Assembly (NCBI RefSeq): GCF_003315035.1
Contig: NZ_QNRE01000014.1
Coordinates: forward strand, 1-64,000
DNA: 64,000 nt
Reading direction: 5' to 3'
Source: Nocardia puris
GTDB lineage: Bacteria; Actinomycetota; Actinomycetes; Mycobacteriales; Mycobacteriaceae
Each line of letters begins with the position of its first letter. The stretch's first letter is position 1. Below the pieces are notes generated by a model that did not search any database, had not been told where the DNA came from, and saw only the letters and a list, made by a program, of their open reading frames with translations. Made by a program: the position numbers and the translations under genes. Positions 7,595-16,332 of the stretch are shown in pieces.

Positions 7595-9043
7595 CTACTT
7601 TCCGGCGATCTTCTTCGCGGCCGCCTCGACATCGTCGAGACCACCGCAGGAGTTGAACGCCTGCTCCGGGAAGTGGTCGAACTCGCCCTTGCAGACCCGG
7701 TCGAAGTCGTCGATGGTCTGCTCGAGCGGCACCACCGAACCCGGCTGACCGGTGAACTTCTCGGCCACGATGAAGTTCTGGCCGAGGAACTTCTCCAGGC
7801 GACGGGCGCGGCCGACGAGGACCTTGTCCTCTTCGGAGAGCTCGTCCATACCGAGGATGGCGATGATGTCCTGCAGTTCCTTGTACTTCTGCAGGATCCG
7901 CTTGACCTCGTTGGCCACCGCGAAGTGCTTCTCGCCGACGATCGAGGCCTCGAGGATTCGAGAGGTCGAGGTCAGCGGGTCGACGGCGGGGTAGATGCCC
8001 TTCTGCGAGATCGGGCGGGAGAGCTCGGTCGTCGCGTCCAGGTGGGCGAAGGTGGTCGCCGGCGCCGGGTCGGTGTAGTCGTCGGCGGGGACGTAGATCG
8101 CCTGCAGCGAGGTGATCGAGCGACCACGGGTCGAGGTGATGCGCTCCTGCAGCTCACCCATCTCGTCGGCCAGCGTGGGCTGGTAACCGACGGCCGAGGG
8201 CATACGGCCCAGCAGGGTCGAGACCTCGGAACCGGCCTGGGTGAAGCGGAAGATGTTGTCGATGAACAGCAGCACGTCCTGGTGCTGCACGTCGCGGAAG
8301 TACTCGGCCATGGTCAGGGCCGAGAGGGCGACGCGCATACGGGTGCCCGGCGGCTCGTCCATCTGGCCGAAGACGAGGGCGGTGTCCTGCAGGACGCCCA
8401 TCTCCTCCATCTCCAGGCGCAGGTCGGTGCCCTCACGGGTGCGCTCGCCGACGCCGGCGAACACCGACGTACCGGAGAACTCCCGCGCGATACGGGTGAT
8501 CATCTCCTGGATCAGCACGGTCTTGCCGACACCGGCGCCACCGAACAGACCGATCTTGCCGCCCTTCACGTACGGGGTCAGCAGGTCGAGCACCTTCACG
8601 CCGGTCTCGAGGATCTCGGTCTTGCCCTCGAGCTGGTCGAAGCTCGGCGGCTTGCGGTGGATGCCCCAGTTCTCGCCGTCGCGGCCCAGGCCGGGGGTGT
8701 CCAGGCAGTCGCCGAGGGCGTTGAAGACGTGGCCCTTGACGACGTCACCGACGGGCACCGAGATCGGCTTGCCGGTGTCGGTCACGGTCGCGCCGCGGAC
8801 CAGGCCGTCGGTCGGCTGCATCGAGATGGTGCGGACGATGTTGTCGCCGAGGTGCTGGGCGACCTCGAGGGTCAGCGTCTTGGCCACCGAGGGCAGCGTG
8901 ATCTCGGCGTGCAGAGCGTTGAACAGCTCGGGGATGGCACCACGCGGGAACTCGACGTCCACGACGGGGCCGATGACCCGGACGACGCGGCCCGCGGCGG
9001 CGCCGGTCCGGCTCGTGTTGTCTTGAGTGACAGCTGCGGTCAT
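7595..9043 (-). CDS. atpD: ATP synthase beta subunit
   Basis: This is the catalytic subunit of F1 (482 residues). The P-loop GGAGVGKT is at about residues 168-175, with the VGERTREG and SALTMAEYFRD segments of the catalytic domain following. It starts at the ATG at 9043 (MTAAVTQDN) after a 23-bp gap from atpG; the open frame extends further upstream without homology. It is part of the nine-gene atp operon. Confidence 0.98.
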   Translation of the reverse strand: MTAAVTQDNTSRTGAAAGRVVRVIGPVVDVEFPRGAIPELFNALHAEITLPSVAKTLTLEVAQHLGDNIVRTISMQPTDGLVRGATVTDTGKPISVPVGDVVKGHVFNALGDCLDTPGLGRDGENWGIHRKPPSFDQLEGKTEILETGVKVLDLLTPYVKGGKIGLFGGAGVGKTVLIQEMITRIAREFSGTSVFAGVGERTREGTDLRLEMEEMGVLQDTALVFGQMDEPPGTRMRVALSALTMAEYFRDVQHQDVLLFIDNIFRFTQAGSEVSTLLGRMPSAVGYQPTLADEMGELQERITSTRGRSITSLQAIYVPADDYTDPAPATTFAHLDATTELSRPISQKGIYPAVDPLTSTSRILEASIVGEKHFAVANEVKRILQKYKELQDIIAILGMDELSEEDKVLVGRARRLEKFLGQNFIVAEKFTGQPGSVVPLEQTIDDFDRVCKGEFDHFPEQAFNSCGGLDDVEAAAKKIAGK

Positions 9044-9066
9044 TTGGATTGGTTCTCTTCCTGCGC

Positions 9067-10038
9067 TTAGTCGCGGTCCGAGCTCGACGCCAGCGCGTTC
9101 ACGCCGCCGACGATTTCGCTGATTTCCTGCGTGATCTGGGCCTGACGCACCGAGTTGGCTTCGCGCTGAAGCACACTCGCCAGTTCGTTGGCGTTGTCGG
9201 TGGCGGCCTTCATTGCGGTGCGCCGAGCGGCGGACTCGGATGCCGCTGCCTCGAGCAACGACGCGTAGATACGCGTGTTGACGTACTTCGGCAGAAGTTC
9301 CGCCAGCAGCACGTCGGCGTCGGGCTCGAATTCGTACTGCGCCTGCGCCTCGGTGGTGGCCGAGTCGGACATGAAGTCCTCGCCCACCTCGATGCTCTCG
9401 TCCACGAAGCTCACCTGGATGGGCGCCAGGCGGCGCACCTCCGGGGTCTGGGTGAGCATGGACACGAACCGCGTGTAGACCACGTGCAGTTCGTCGACAC
9501 CGTCGATGTCGCCGGTCCCGTTCGGGTGCGGCACCTGCCCGTCGGAGCCCGCCATGAAGGCGGACACCAGGTGGCGGCAGGCGGCCGAGGCGTCGGTGTA
9601 CTTCGGCTGCTGCGAGAAGCCGGTCCACGCCGACACGAACGGACGGTTGCGGAAGGTGTAGTACGTCAGGCCCTTGTTGCCCATGACGTAGAGCACCGGC
9701 TCTTTGCCCTCGCCACGCAGGGTGACCATCAGCTCTTCGGCGCGCTTGAGCACGTTGGAGTTGTAGCCACCGCACATGCCGCTGTCACTGGTGATCACCA
9801 GGATGGCGGCCCGGCGCGCGTTCGGGCGCTCGGTCAGCAGGGGGTGCGAAAGGTTCTTCGACGCGCTGGCCAGTTCCCCGAGGACCTTGGTGATCTCCTG
9901 GGCGTACGGCTTCGCGGCGGCGACCCTGGCCTGGGCCTTGGAGATACGCGAGGTCGCGATCAGCTCCTGGGCCTTGGTGATCTTCTTGATCGAGTTCACA
10001 CCACGAATGCGGGAGCGCAGTTCGCGCAAGCTAGCCAT
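9067..10038 (-). CDS. atpG: ATP synthase gamma subunit
   Basis: The gamma subunit is the rotor shaft linking F1 and Fo. The N-terminal coiled-coil sequence ELRSRIRGVNSIKKITKAQE and the C-terminal coiled coil (NELASVLQREANSVRQAQIT) are diagnostic. At 323 residues it is slightly longer than the E. coli protein (287), as in other actinobacteria, which carry a loop insertion; an insertion of about 15 residues is visible around QVPHPNGTGDIDGVDEL. It sits between atpA and atpD. Confidence 0.97.
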   Translation of the reverse strand: MASLRELRSRIRGVNSIKKITKAQELIATSRISKAQARVAAAKPYAQEITKVLGELASASKNLSHPLLTERPNARRAAILVITSDSGMCGGYNSNVLKRAEELMVTLRGEGKEPVLYVMGNKGLTYYTFRNRPFVSAWTGFSQQPKYTDASAACRHLVSAFMAGSDGQVPHPNGTGDIDGVDELHVVYTRFVSMLTQTPEVRRLAPIQVSFVDESIEVGEDFMSDSATTEAQAQYEFEPDADVLLAELLPKYVNTRIYASLLEAAASESAARRTAMKAATDNANELASVLQREANSVRQAQITQEISEIVGGVNALASSSDRD

Positions 10039-10097
10039 TTGTCGTCACTCCCTTCATTCGCTGCGTAGAGATGAGTCGCATCGGTTCCGAACCCGGC

Positions 10098-11735
10098 TTA
10101 CTTCTCGAGCTTCTTGCGGGTGACCGACAGGGACTCGACCTCTTCGTGCGCGAGCTCGCCCGCGGCGGCCTCGTTCACCACGCGGGTGCCGTCGGAGGCC
10201 AGGAAGCCCTCCTTGAACTTGTCGGTGGCCGCCTTCAGCGCGTCGCCGTTCTCGGCGTCGAGCACCTTGCCGCCTTCGATCGACTTGTAGGCGTCGGCCG
10301 CGCTGGTGTGCAGGTCCTCGAGCAGTTCGCGGTTGAACCGGCGGATGTCGGCGACCGGAACCGAGTCGTAGTAGCCCTGGTCGACCAGGTAGATCGAGAC
10401 GATCTGATCCTCGACCGAGACCGGGGAGTACTGGTCCTGCTTGAGCAGCTCGACCCAGCGGGCGCCGCGCTCGAGCTGGGCCAGCGAGGCGGCGTCCAGG
10501 TCGGAGGCGAAGGCGGAGAACGCCTCCAGCTCGCGGTACTGGGCCATCTCCAGACGCAGCGAACCGGCGACCTTCTTCATGCCCTTGGTCTGGGCGGCGC
10601 CACCGACGCGGGAGACCGAGGTACCGACGTTGATCGCCGGGCGGACACCCTTGTTGAACAGGTCGGACTCGAGGAAGACCTGGCCGTCGGTGATGGAGAT
10701 GACGTTGGTCGGGATGAACGCCGAGACGTCGTTGGCCTTGGTCTCGATGATCGGCAGACCGGTCATCGAGCCCGCGCCCATCTCGTCGGACAGCTTCGCG
10801 CAGCGCTCCAGCAGACGCGAGTGCAGGTAGAAGACGTCACCCGGGTACGCCTCGCGGCCCGGCGGGCGGCGCAGCAGCAGCGAGATGGCGCGGTAGGCCT
10901 CGGCCTGCTTGGTCAGGTCGTCGAACACGATCAGGACATGCTTGCCCTGGTACATCCAGTGCTGGCCGATGGCCGAACCGGTGTAGGGGGCCAGCCACTT
11001 GAAGCCGGCGGAGTCGGAGGCCGGGGCCGCGACGATGGTGGTGTACTCCAGCGCGCCGTGCTCCTCCAGCGCGGCCTTCACGCCCGCGATGGTGGAACCC
11101 TTCTGGCCGATGGCGACGTAGATGCAGCGGACCTGCTTGCTCGGATCGCCGGTCTCCCAGTTGGCCTTCTGGTTCAGGATGGCGTCGATCGCGACGGCGG
11201 TCTTGCCGGTCTTGCGGTCGCCGATGATCAGCTGGCGCTGGCCGCGGCCGATGGCGGTCAGGGCGTCGATGGCGGTGATGCCGGTGGCCAGCGGCTCCTC
11301 GACCGGCTGGCGCTCCAGCACGGTCGCGGCCTGCAGCTCGAGCACGCGGCGCTCGTCGGCCTCGATCTCGCCCAGGCCGTCGATCGGCTGGCCGAGCGGG
11401 TTGACGACGCGGCCGAGGAACTTGTCGCCGACCGGCACCGAGAGCACGTCACCGGTGCGGCGGACCTGCTGGCCCTCTTCGATCTCGGCGAACTCGCCGA
11501 GGATGACCGCACCGATCTCGCGGTCCTCGAGGTTCAGCGCCACGCCGAGCACGCCGCCGGGGAACTCCAGCAGTTCGTTGGCCATCGCCGAGGGCAGGCC
11601 GCTGACGTGCGCGATGCCGTCGGAGGTGTCGGTGACCACACCGACTTCCTCGATGGAGGTCTGGGGGGTGTAGCTCTGGGTGTAGCTCTCGATCGCGCTA
11701 CGGATCTCGTCGGAGGAGATCGTCAGCTCCGCCAT
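10098..11735 (-). CDS. atpA: ATP synthase alpha subunit
   Basis: This is the regulatory nucleotide-binding subunit of F1 (545 residues). The P-loop is GDRKTGKT at residues 172-179. The ATG at 11735 (MAELTISSDEIR) is the conserved start. Like the mycobacterial protein it has a C-terminal extension beyond the E. coli sequence, ending in a charged tail (VESLSVTRKKLEK); in mycobacteria this extension suppresses ATP hydrolysis, so the same role is likely. It lies 52 bp after atpH. Confidence 0.98.
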   Translation of the reverse strand: MAELTISSDEIRSAIESYTQSYTPQTSIEEVGVVTDTSDGIAHVSGLPSAMANELLEFPGGVLGVALNLEDREIGAVILGEFAEIEEGQQVRRTGDVLSVPVGDKFLGRVVNPLGQPIDGLGEIEADERRVLELQAATVLERQPVEEPLATGITAIDALTAIGRGQRQLIIGDRKTGKTAVAIDAILNQKANWETGDPSKQVRCIYVAIGQKGSTIAGVKAALEEHGALEYTTIVAAPASDSAGFKWLAPYTGSAIGQHWMYQGKHVLIVFDDLTKQAEAYRAISLLLRRPPGREAYPGDVFYLHSRLLERCAKLSDEMGAGSMTGLPIIETKANDVSAFIPTNVISITDGQVFLESDLFNKGVRPAINVGTSVSRVGGAAQTKGMKKVAGSLRLEMAQYRELEAFSAFASDLDAASLAQLERGARWVELLKQDQYSPVSVEDQIVSIYLVDQGYYDSVPVADIRRFNRELLEDLHTSAADAYKSIEGGKVLDAENGDALKAATDKFKEGFLASDGTRVVNEAAAGELAHEEVESLSVTRKKLEK

Positions 11736-11787
11736 GTTCTGTCCTGCTCTCGCTGTCTGGTCTGGAATGTCGGGGGGTGGCGCTGGA

Positions 11788-12597
11788 TTACGCCAGTTCG
11801 CGGCGCAGCCGCTCCAGTCGGCCGGTGGCGCTGCCGTCGATGACGTCGTCACCGACGCGCACGACGAGCCCGCTCAACAGGCTCGGGTCGACCTGCACGT
11901 GCACCGTGACCGGCTTGCCGTAGATCCGCCGCAGGGAGGCGGCCAGCCGCTCCCGCTGCTGCGGCGCCAGGTCGATCGCGGCGCGGACATGCGCGACGAT
12001 CTGCTCACGCCGGGCCGCCGCCAAGTCGGACAACTCGTCGATGGCCACGCCGAGGGAACCGCGCTGCCTGGTCACCACCTGTTCGGCGAGGGTCACCGTG
12101 ATGGGCTCGGCCTTGCCCGACAGCAGCCGCGCGATCAGCTCGCGCTTGCCCTCGGCGGGCTTGCCGCGGTCGGAGAGGGCCTGCTCCAGCTCCGGGTTGT
12201 CGGCGATGATCCGGCCGAGCCGGAACAGCTCGTCCTCGACGGCGTCGAGACGGCCACGCTCGGACGCCGACTCCAGCAGGGCTTCCTGCCCGAGCAGCAC
12301 CAGGGTGTCCACCAGGTCGGAGGTGCGGGACCAGTCCTGCGCCACCGCGGTGGTCAGCACCGCCTGCGTGGCGGCGCTGACCTTGGCACCGAAGACCCGC
12401 TCGCTCAGCTCGGCGCGCACCGAGCCGGGCACCGACACGTCCGCGAGCGCAACACGCAGCGAACGCTGGTCGTCCAGCACGGCGACAACGGCGAACAGTT
12501 CCGAGCCCGTCGTGGCGGCAACACTGTCGCTTCCGGTCAGAGCGGCCCGAAGCGCCTCCCGGGACCGGGAGCTGGCCTCGCGGCTCGCTGCGTACAT
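11788..12597 (-). CDS. atpH: ATP synthase delta subunit
   Basis: The delta subunit (OSCP homologue) joins the peripheral stalk to F1. The 269-residue protein is a stand-alone delta subunit: it starts MYAASREASSRSREAL and lacks an N-terminal membrane/b-subunit part. This differs from mycobacteria, where AtpH is a b-delta fusion of about 446 residues. The C-terminal hallmark PVTVHVQVDPSLLSGLVVRVG is present. The ATG at 12597 was chosen; an in-frame upstream ATG at 12621 is possible. There is an unusually wide 97-bp gap to atpF in which I see no further gene. Confidence 0.95.
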   Translation of the reverse strand: MYAASREASSRSREALRAALTGSDSVAATTGSELFAVVAVLDDQRSLRVALADVSVPGSVRAELSERVFGAKVSAATQAVLTTAVAQDWSRTSDLVDTLVLLGQEALLESASERGRLDAVEDELFRLGRIIADNPELEQALSDRGKPAEGKRELIARLLSGKAEPITVTLAEQVVTRQRGSLGVAIDELSDLAAARREQIVAHVRAAIDLAPQQRERLAASLRRIYGKPVTVHVQVDPSLLSGLVVRVGDDVIDGSATGRLERLRRELA

Positions 12598-12694
12598 GCT
12601 TCTCACTTTCGCTGTGTCCAATCTTGCCTGGACGGGACGGCCCGCGCGGTTGCGCTCCGCTTCCGCGTCCGGCCGTCGACCCGCTGCGGCATGG

Positions 12695-13252
12695 TTACCT
12701 TCCGACCCCGATGCCGGCGTCGGACTCGTCGAGCTCGGTCAGGAACCGTTCGATCGAGGCCGCCTGCTTGGCTTCGTCCGACACCGACTGACCGATGATC
12801 TTCTCGGCCAGATCGACGGCCGTACGGCCGACCTCGGAGCGCAGTTCGGTGAGGATCTGCTGGCGCTGGGCCTCCAGCTGGGCGTGGCCCGCGGCGACGA
12901 TGCGGTCACTCTCGGCCTGCGCCTCCGTGCGCAGCTGCGCGAGGATCTGCTGGCCCTGGGTGCGCGCTTCCTCGCGGATGCGCGCCGCCTCGAGGCGGGC
13001 GTCGGCCAGCTGCTGCTGGTACTGCTGCAGCGTCTGCTGGGCCTCTTCCTGAGCCTGCTCGGCGCGGGCGATGCCGCCTTCGATCTTGTCGGAGCGCTCG
13101 TCGAGCACCTTGGTCAGCCGCGGCACCACGTACTTGTAGAACAAGAACCCGATGATCGCGATGCAGACTATCGACCAGACGATGTCGTAGGTCGCGGGGA
13201 GGAGAGGATTCACATCCTCTCCCTCCGCTGCGAGTACTGAGTACTGGTACAT
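12695..13252 (-). CDS. atpF: ATP synthase b subunit
   Basis: AtpF forms the peripheral stalk dimer. The 185-residue protein has one transmembrane helix near the N-terminus (around IVWSIVCIAIIGFLFYKYVV, residues 26-45) followed by a long charged, Gln/Ala-rich coiled coil (residues about 55-165). The ATG at 13252 starts 5 bp after the atpE stop. Only one b-type subunit gene is present in this operon, in contrast to the mycobacterial arrangement with b and b-delta. Confidence 0.96.
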   Translation of the reverse strand: MYQYSVLAAEGEDVNPLLPATYDIVWSIVCIAIIGFLFYKYVVPRLTKVLDERSDKIEGGIARAEQAQEEAQQTLQQYQQQLADARLEAARIREEARTQGQQILAQLRTEAQAESDRIVAAGHAQLEAQRQQILTELRSEVGRTAVDLAEKIIGQSVSDEAKQAASIERFLTELDESDAGIGVGR

Positions 13253-13257
13253 CGGAA

Positions 13258-13503
13258 TCAGAAGATGAAGCCGGCGACGAGGCCGATCAGGGCCAGGGCC
13301 TCGGTGAACGCGATACCGAGGAACATGTTGGTGCGGATGGTGCCCTGCAGCTCGGGCTGGCGGGCGATACCCTCGATCGCCTTACCGACGACGATGCCGA
13401 CGCCGATGCCCGGGCCGATGGCGGCCAGGCCGTAGCCGACGGCGCCCAGGCCGCTCAGCGTCGACTCGGTGGCAGCTTCCTGGGCCAGGTACGAGAGGCT
13501 CAT
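13258..13503 (-). CDS. atpE: ATP synthase c subunit
   Basis: The 81-residue proteolipid forms the rotor ring: two transmembrane helices joined by the polar loop ARQPE (residues 47-51). The proton-carrying carboxylate is Glu68 in the second helix (FTEALALIG). This ring is the bedaquiline target in mycobacteria, but residues around the site (EALAL) differ from the mycobacterial EAAYF, so susceptibility cannot be assumed. It lies between atpB and atpF. Confidence 0.97.
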   Translation of the reverse strand: MSLSYLAQEAATESTLSGLGAVGYGLAAIGPGIGVGIVVGKAIEGIARQPELQGTIRTNMFLGIAFTEALALIGLVAGFIF

Positions 13504-13582
13504 GAGTCTTGTTTCCCTTTCTTTTGCTCACCCGCCGGTCGGCGAGGTGTAGCAGGTCTCCGGTTTGGGTCGTACGGTCGGG

Positions 13583-14434
13583 TCAGTGGGAGTCGGCGTG
13601 CTCGGCCAGGCCGATGTACACCGCGGTCAACAGCGCGAACACGTAGGCCTGCAGGAAGATGACCAGCATCTCGAACAGGGTGAACGCGAGTCCGGCGAGC
13701 AGCGAGAACGGCGAGAACACCTTCATCCACGCGGTGGCGTCGAACAGGAAGTACCAGGTCGCGCTGAAGAACAGCACCAGCATGATGTGGCCGGCCAGCA
13801 TGTTCGCCATGAGTCGGACGGTCAGCGTGAACGGGCGCAGGATGAAGGTGGAGACGAACTCGATCGGGATGAGCAGCACGTGCAGCGCGGGCGGCACGTT
13901 CGGGACGACGATGCTGCTGCGCATGTAGGTGAAGAAGCCGTACTTCCTGATGCCCACGTAGTTGAACGTGATGTACGCGATGGCCGCCAGCACGATCGGC
14001 ATGCCGATCCGCGCGTTGGACGAGATGTTCAAGCCCGGGATGATGCCGGAGAAGTTCAGGAAGAGAACCGTGAAGAAGATCGTCGCGATGAGCGGGAAGA
14101 ACTTACGGCCGGTCTCCTTGCCGAGCACTTCTTCCGCGATCTGTTCCTTGACGAACACCAAGCCGATTTCGGCGACGTTCTGGATACCGCGCGGAACGAG
14201 GCGGGGGCTGCGGAAGGCCACCAGCATGAAGATGACCAGCACCGCGGTCATCAGCAGCCGGACCAGCATCAAACGATCGAGTTCGAACGGCGTTCCCTCG
14301 AACAGCAGAGCTGGAGGGAAGAAGTCGGTTAGCGACGGCGCGTGGAACTCACCCGCCGCCAAAGTGGTGACGCTCAGCGTTCTCTCCCGTGTTCGGGCCG
14401 CGGGTACGGTCATTCCCGCGGTTCGATCGGACAT
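13583..14434 (-). CDS. atpB: ATP synthase a subunit
   Basis: The a subunit is the stationary proton channel. Five to six transmembrane helices are visible; the essential Arg is in RPFTLTVRLMANMLAGH and the C-terminal helix pair follows. The start is uncertain. ATGs at 14434 and 14413 have no good ribosome-binding site, whereas a CTG at 14377 (LSVTTLAAGEF) has GGGAG 6 nt upstream and is where homology begins, so translation may really start there. It is the first subunit gene of the operon after the AtpI-like gene; the 237-bp gap upstream probably carries a promoter. Confidence 0.95.
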   Translation of the reverse strand: MSDRTAGMTVPAARTRERTLSVTTLAAGEFHAPSLTDFFPPALLFEGTPFELDRLMLVRLLMTAVLVIFMLVAFRSPRLVPRGIQNVAEIGLVFVKEQIAEEVLGKETGRKFFPLIATIFFTVLFLNFSGIIPGLNISSNARIGMPIVLAAIAYITFNYVGIRKYGFFTYMRSSIVVPNVPPALHVLLIPIEFVSTFILRPFTLTVRLMANMLAGHIMLVLFFSATWYFLFDATAWMKVFSPFSLLAGLAFTLFEMLVIFLQAYVFALLTAVYIGLAEHADSH

Positions 14435-14671
14435 TGACGATCAATTTGGGTCGACTCGGGTCGGCTCGAAGTTCGTCAGCAGCTGCGCGGCATCCCGCTC
14501 GGGCGTCTGTACGTGTGTCGGCGACATTCGTCGACATGCAGAACCGGAACCCTCGGGCCCGGCACGGCAGTTAGCATAGCGGTACTCGGCAGGATCGTGG
14601 TGATCCCCCCTTTGGTCGCTTGCTTACCAACACTTTACCAAGCTATCTACGACGCTGTGTAGGGGGGTGAG
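14435..14671 (-). promoter_or_regulatory. atp operon upstream region with TTACCAA direct repeats
   Basis: No gene is evident in this 237-bp gap between atpB and the AtpI-like gene. It contains two copies of TTACCAA (14624-14630 and 14635-14641; TTGGTAA on the minus strand) with an 11-bp period. A TATGCT box at about 14574-14579 on the minus strand could be a -10 element for atpB, but its -35 is poor. The region probably holds a promoter for the ATP synthase genes. Confidence 0.4.
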
Positions 14672-15130
14672 TCAGTCGAGCGTTTCGTCGGGGGTGGAGT
14701 CGCCCGCAGTCGTCGAGACATACGGAACCTTCTGTCGCAGAACGCCATACGTCTCCGCGCCGAGCACGATGATCAGCGCGCCCACCACCGTGAGGAACAG
14801 GGTGACCCGGTCGTAGAAGTCGAACCGGTTCAGAATCGCCACCGAGATCAGCACCAGCAGCACCTTCAGAACCCAGCTGACCAGCATGACCAGGCCCGCG
14901 GTGCTCGGCGGCAGCTTCGCGCCGTAGAGGATCACCGCGGCGGTGGTGAGGATGAAGACGCCGCCGATCGCGGCGCCGAGCAGCGCGCCCCACAGACCGG
15001 GCAGGCCGGCCGCCAGCGAGCCGAGCGCCGTGCTGAGCACCACCAGAATGGCGAGTCCGATCAACCCGTAGCGCAGTGCCGCCTTGAGCGGCGCGTCGGG
15101 ACCGGGGATCGGATTCGGGGTGAAACTCAC
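14672..15130 (-). CDS. AtpI-like membrane protein
   Basis: The 152-residue protein has four hydrophobic segments (about residues 20-40, 48-68, 79-99 and 108-128) and sits directly upstream of atpB, in the position of the ATP synthase assembly protein I and of mycobacterial Rv1303. AtpI helps assemble the c-ring in other bacteria; that role here is inferred from position and topology rather than strong motifs. The acidic C-terminus (GDSTPDETLD) is cytoplasmic by prediction. It lies 10 bp downstream of wecA. Confidence 0.75.
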   Translation of the reverse strand: MSFTPNPIPGPDAPLKAALRYGLIGLAILVVLSTALGSLAAGLPGLWGALLGAAIGGVFILTTAAVILYGAKLPPSTAGLVMLVSWVLKVLLVLISVAILNRFDFYDRVTLFLTVVGALIIVLGAETYGVLRQKVPYVSTTAGDSTPDETLD

Positions 15131-15140
15131 GGTAGCGACT

Positions 15141-16316
15141 TTACCTACCGGTCTCGCCGGCCTCCCGGCGCTCCCCCGGGCGCAGGCCCGGAATGGCGGT
15201 GACCACGAGCGCGAACACCAGCCCCGCCGCCACCAGCAGCACCACCAGCCTGCGGTCCATCAGCGAGGTGCCGACCGCGCCGAACGCGAGCACACCCACC
15301 CACAAATAGATGAGCAGCACCACCCGCCGGTGCGAATGACCGATCTGCAGCAGGCGGTGGTGCAGATGCATTTTGTCCGGGGTCGAGAAACTCACGCCCG
15401 CGCGCACCCGCCGCAGGATCGCCAGCAGCAGATCCAGCACCGGAATGAACATCACGGCGCCGACCAGCAGGATCGGCGAGAGCAGACCCACGATGTCGCG
15501 CGGGCCGTATCCCTGGAGCGGAATACGACCGGAGGCGCCCGTGGAAATCGAGGCGAGCATGAGGCCGATCAGCATCGATCCGGAATCGCCCATGAATATC
15601 CGCGCGGGCTGGAAATTGTGCGGCAGGAATCCGGCGCAGGCGCCCGCCAGCGCGGCGGCTAGCAGCGCGGGCGGATAGGTGCCCACGTCGCCGCCCTGTT
15701 CGTAGAGCAAACCGACGGAGAACACGAAAACCGCGGCGGCGCAGATCAGTCCGAGCCCGGCCGCCAGACCGTCCAGGCCGTCGACGAAATTCATGGCGTT
15801 GATCAGCGTGACCGCCACGGCCACGGTGACCAGGCCGCCCTGCAACGCGTCCAGCACCACGGTCGAGTTGTTGAACGGGTTGTAGATGACGTACCAGCTC
15901 AGGCCCATCACGGCCATCACGCCCGCGGCCGTGACCTGCCCGGCGAATTTGGTGAGCGCGTCCAGGCCCCAGCGGTCGTCCACGATGCCGACCAGCACGA
16001 TGATGGTGGCCGCGACCAGCACGGCGGGGATGTCGGGGGCGTAGTCGAAACCCCGGCGCAGGGCGGGCAGCTGGTGCGCGAACAGCACGGCGGCGACCAC
16101 GCCGATGTACATGCCCACGCCGCCCATGCGCGGGATCGGGGCCACGTGCACATCGCGTTCGCGGGGCACCGCGACCGCGCCGAAGGCGATGGCGAGCAGA
16201 CGGATACCGCCGGTCGCCAGGAAGGTCACCGTCGCCGAGACCAGCAGCACGAGCAGCAACTCGCGCAGCGGGACCACCGAACCCGACCCGAAGACCGGCG
16301 CAAACGCCAGATTCAT
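15141..16316 (-). CDS. wecA: decaprenyl-phosphate N-acetylglucosamine-1-phosphate transferase
   Basis: This polytopic enzyme transfers GlcNAc-1-phosphate from UDP-GlcNAc to decaprenyl phosphate, starting the linker that attaches arabinogalactan to peptidoglycan (Rfe/WecA). The 391-residue sequence has about eleven transmembrane helices. Diagnostic motifs are IPRMGGVGMY, VGIVDDRWGLDALTK (Asp pair), NAMNFVDGLDGLAAG, FMGDSGSMLIG and the C-terminal HLHHRLLQIGHSHRR loop. It is preceded by the threonylcarbamoyl-AMP synthase gene 16 bp upstream and followed by the AtpI-like gene, as in mycobacteria. Confidence 0.93.
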   Translation of the reverse strand: MNLAFAPVFGSGSVVPLRELLLVLLVSATVTFLATGGIRLLAIAFGAVAVPRERDVHVAPIPRMGGVGMYIGVVAAVLFAHQLPALRRGFDYAPDIPAVLVAATIIVLVGIVDDRWGLDALTKFAGQVTAAGVMAVMGLSWYVIYNPFNNSTVVLDALQGGLVTVAVAVTLINAMNFVDGLDGLAAGLGLICAAAVFVFSVGLLYEQGGDVGTYPPALLAAALAGACAGFLPHNFQPARIFMGDSGSMLIGLMLASISTGASGRIPLQGYGPRDIVGLLSPILLVGAVMFIPVLDLLLAILRRVRAGVSFSTPDKMHLHHRLLQIGHSHRRVVLLIYLWVGVLAFGAVGTSLMDRRLVVLLVAAGLVFALVVTAIPGLRPGERREAGETGR

Positions 16317-16332
16317 GCGACCTTTCTCCCGC

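Noticed and set aside
10071..11843. Long plus-strand open frame opposite atpA
   Set aside because: Shadow of the conserved atpA sequence; composition is atypical of protein and there is no ribosome-binding site.
14349..14537. 62-codon minus-strand frame overlapping the start of atpB
   Set aside because: It overlaps atpB in another frame, is Arg/Ala-rich and has no clear ribosome-binding site.
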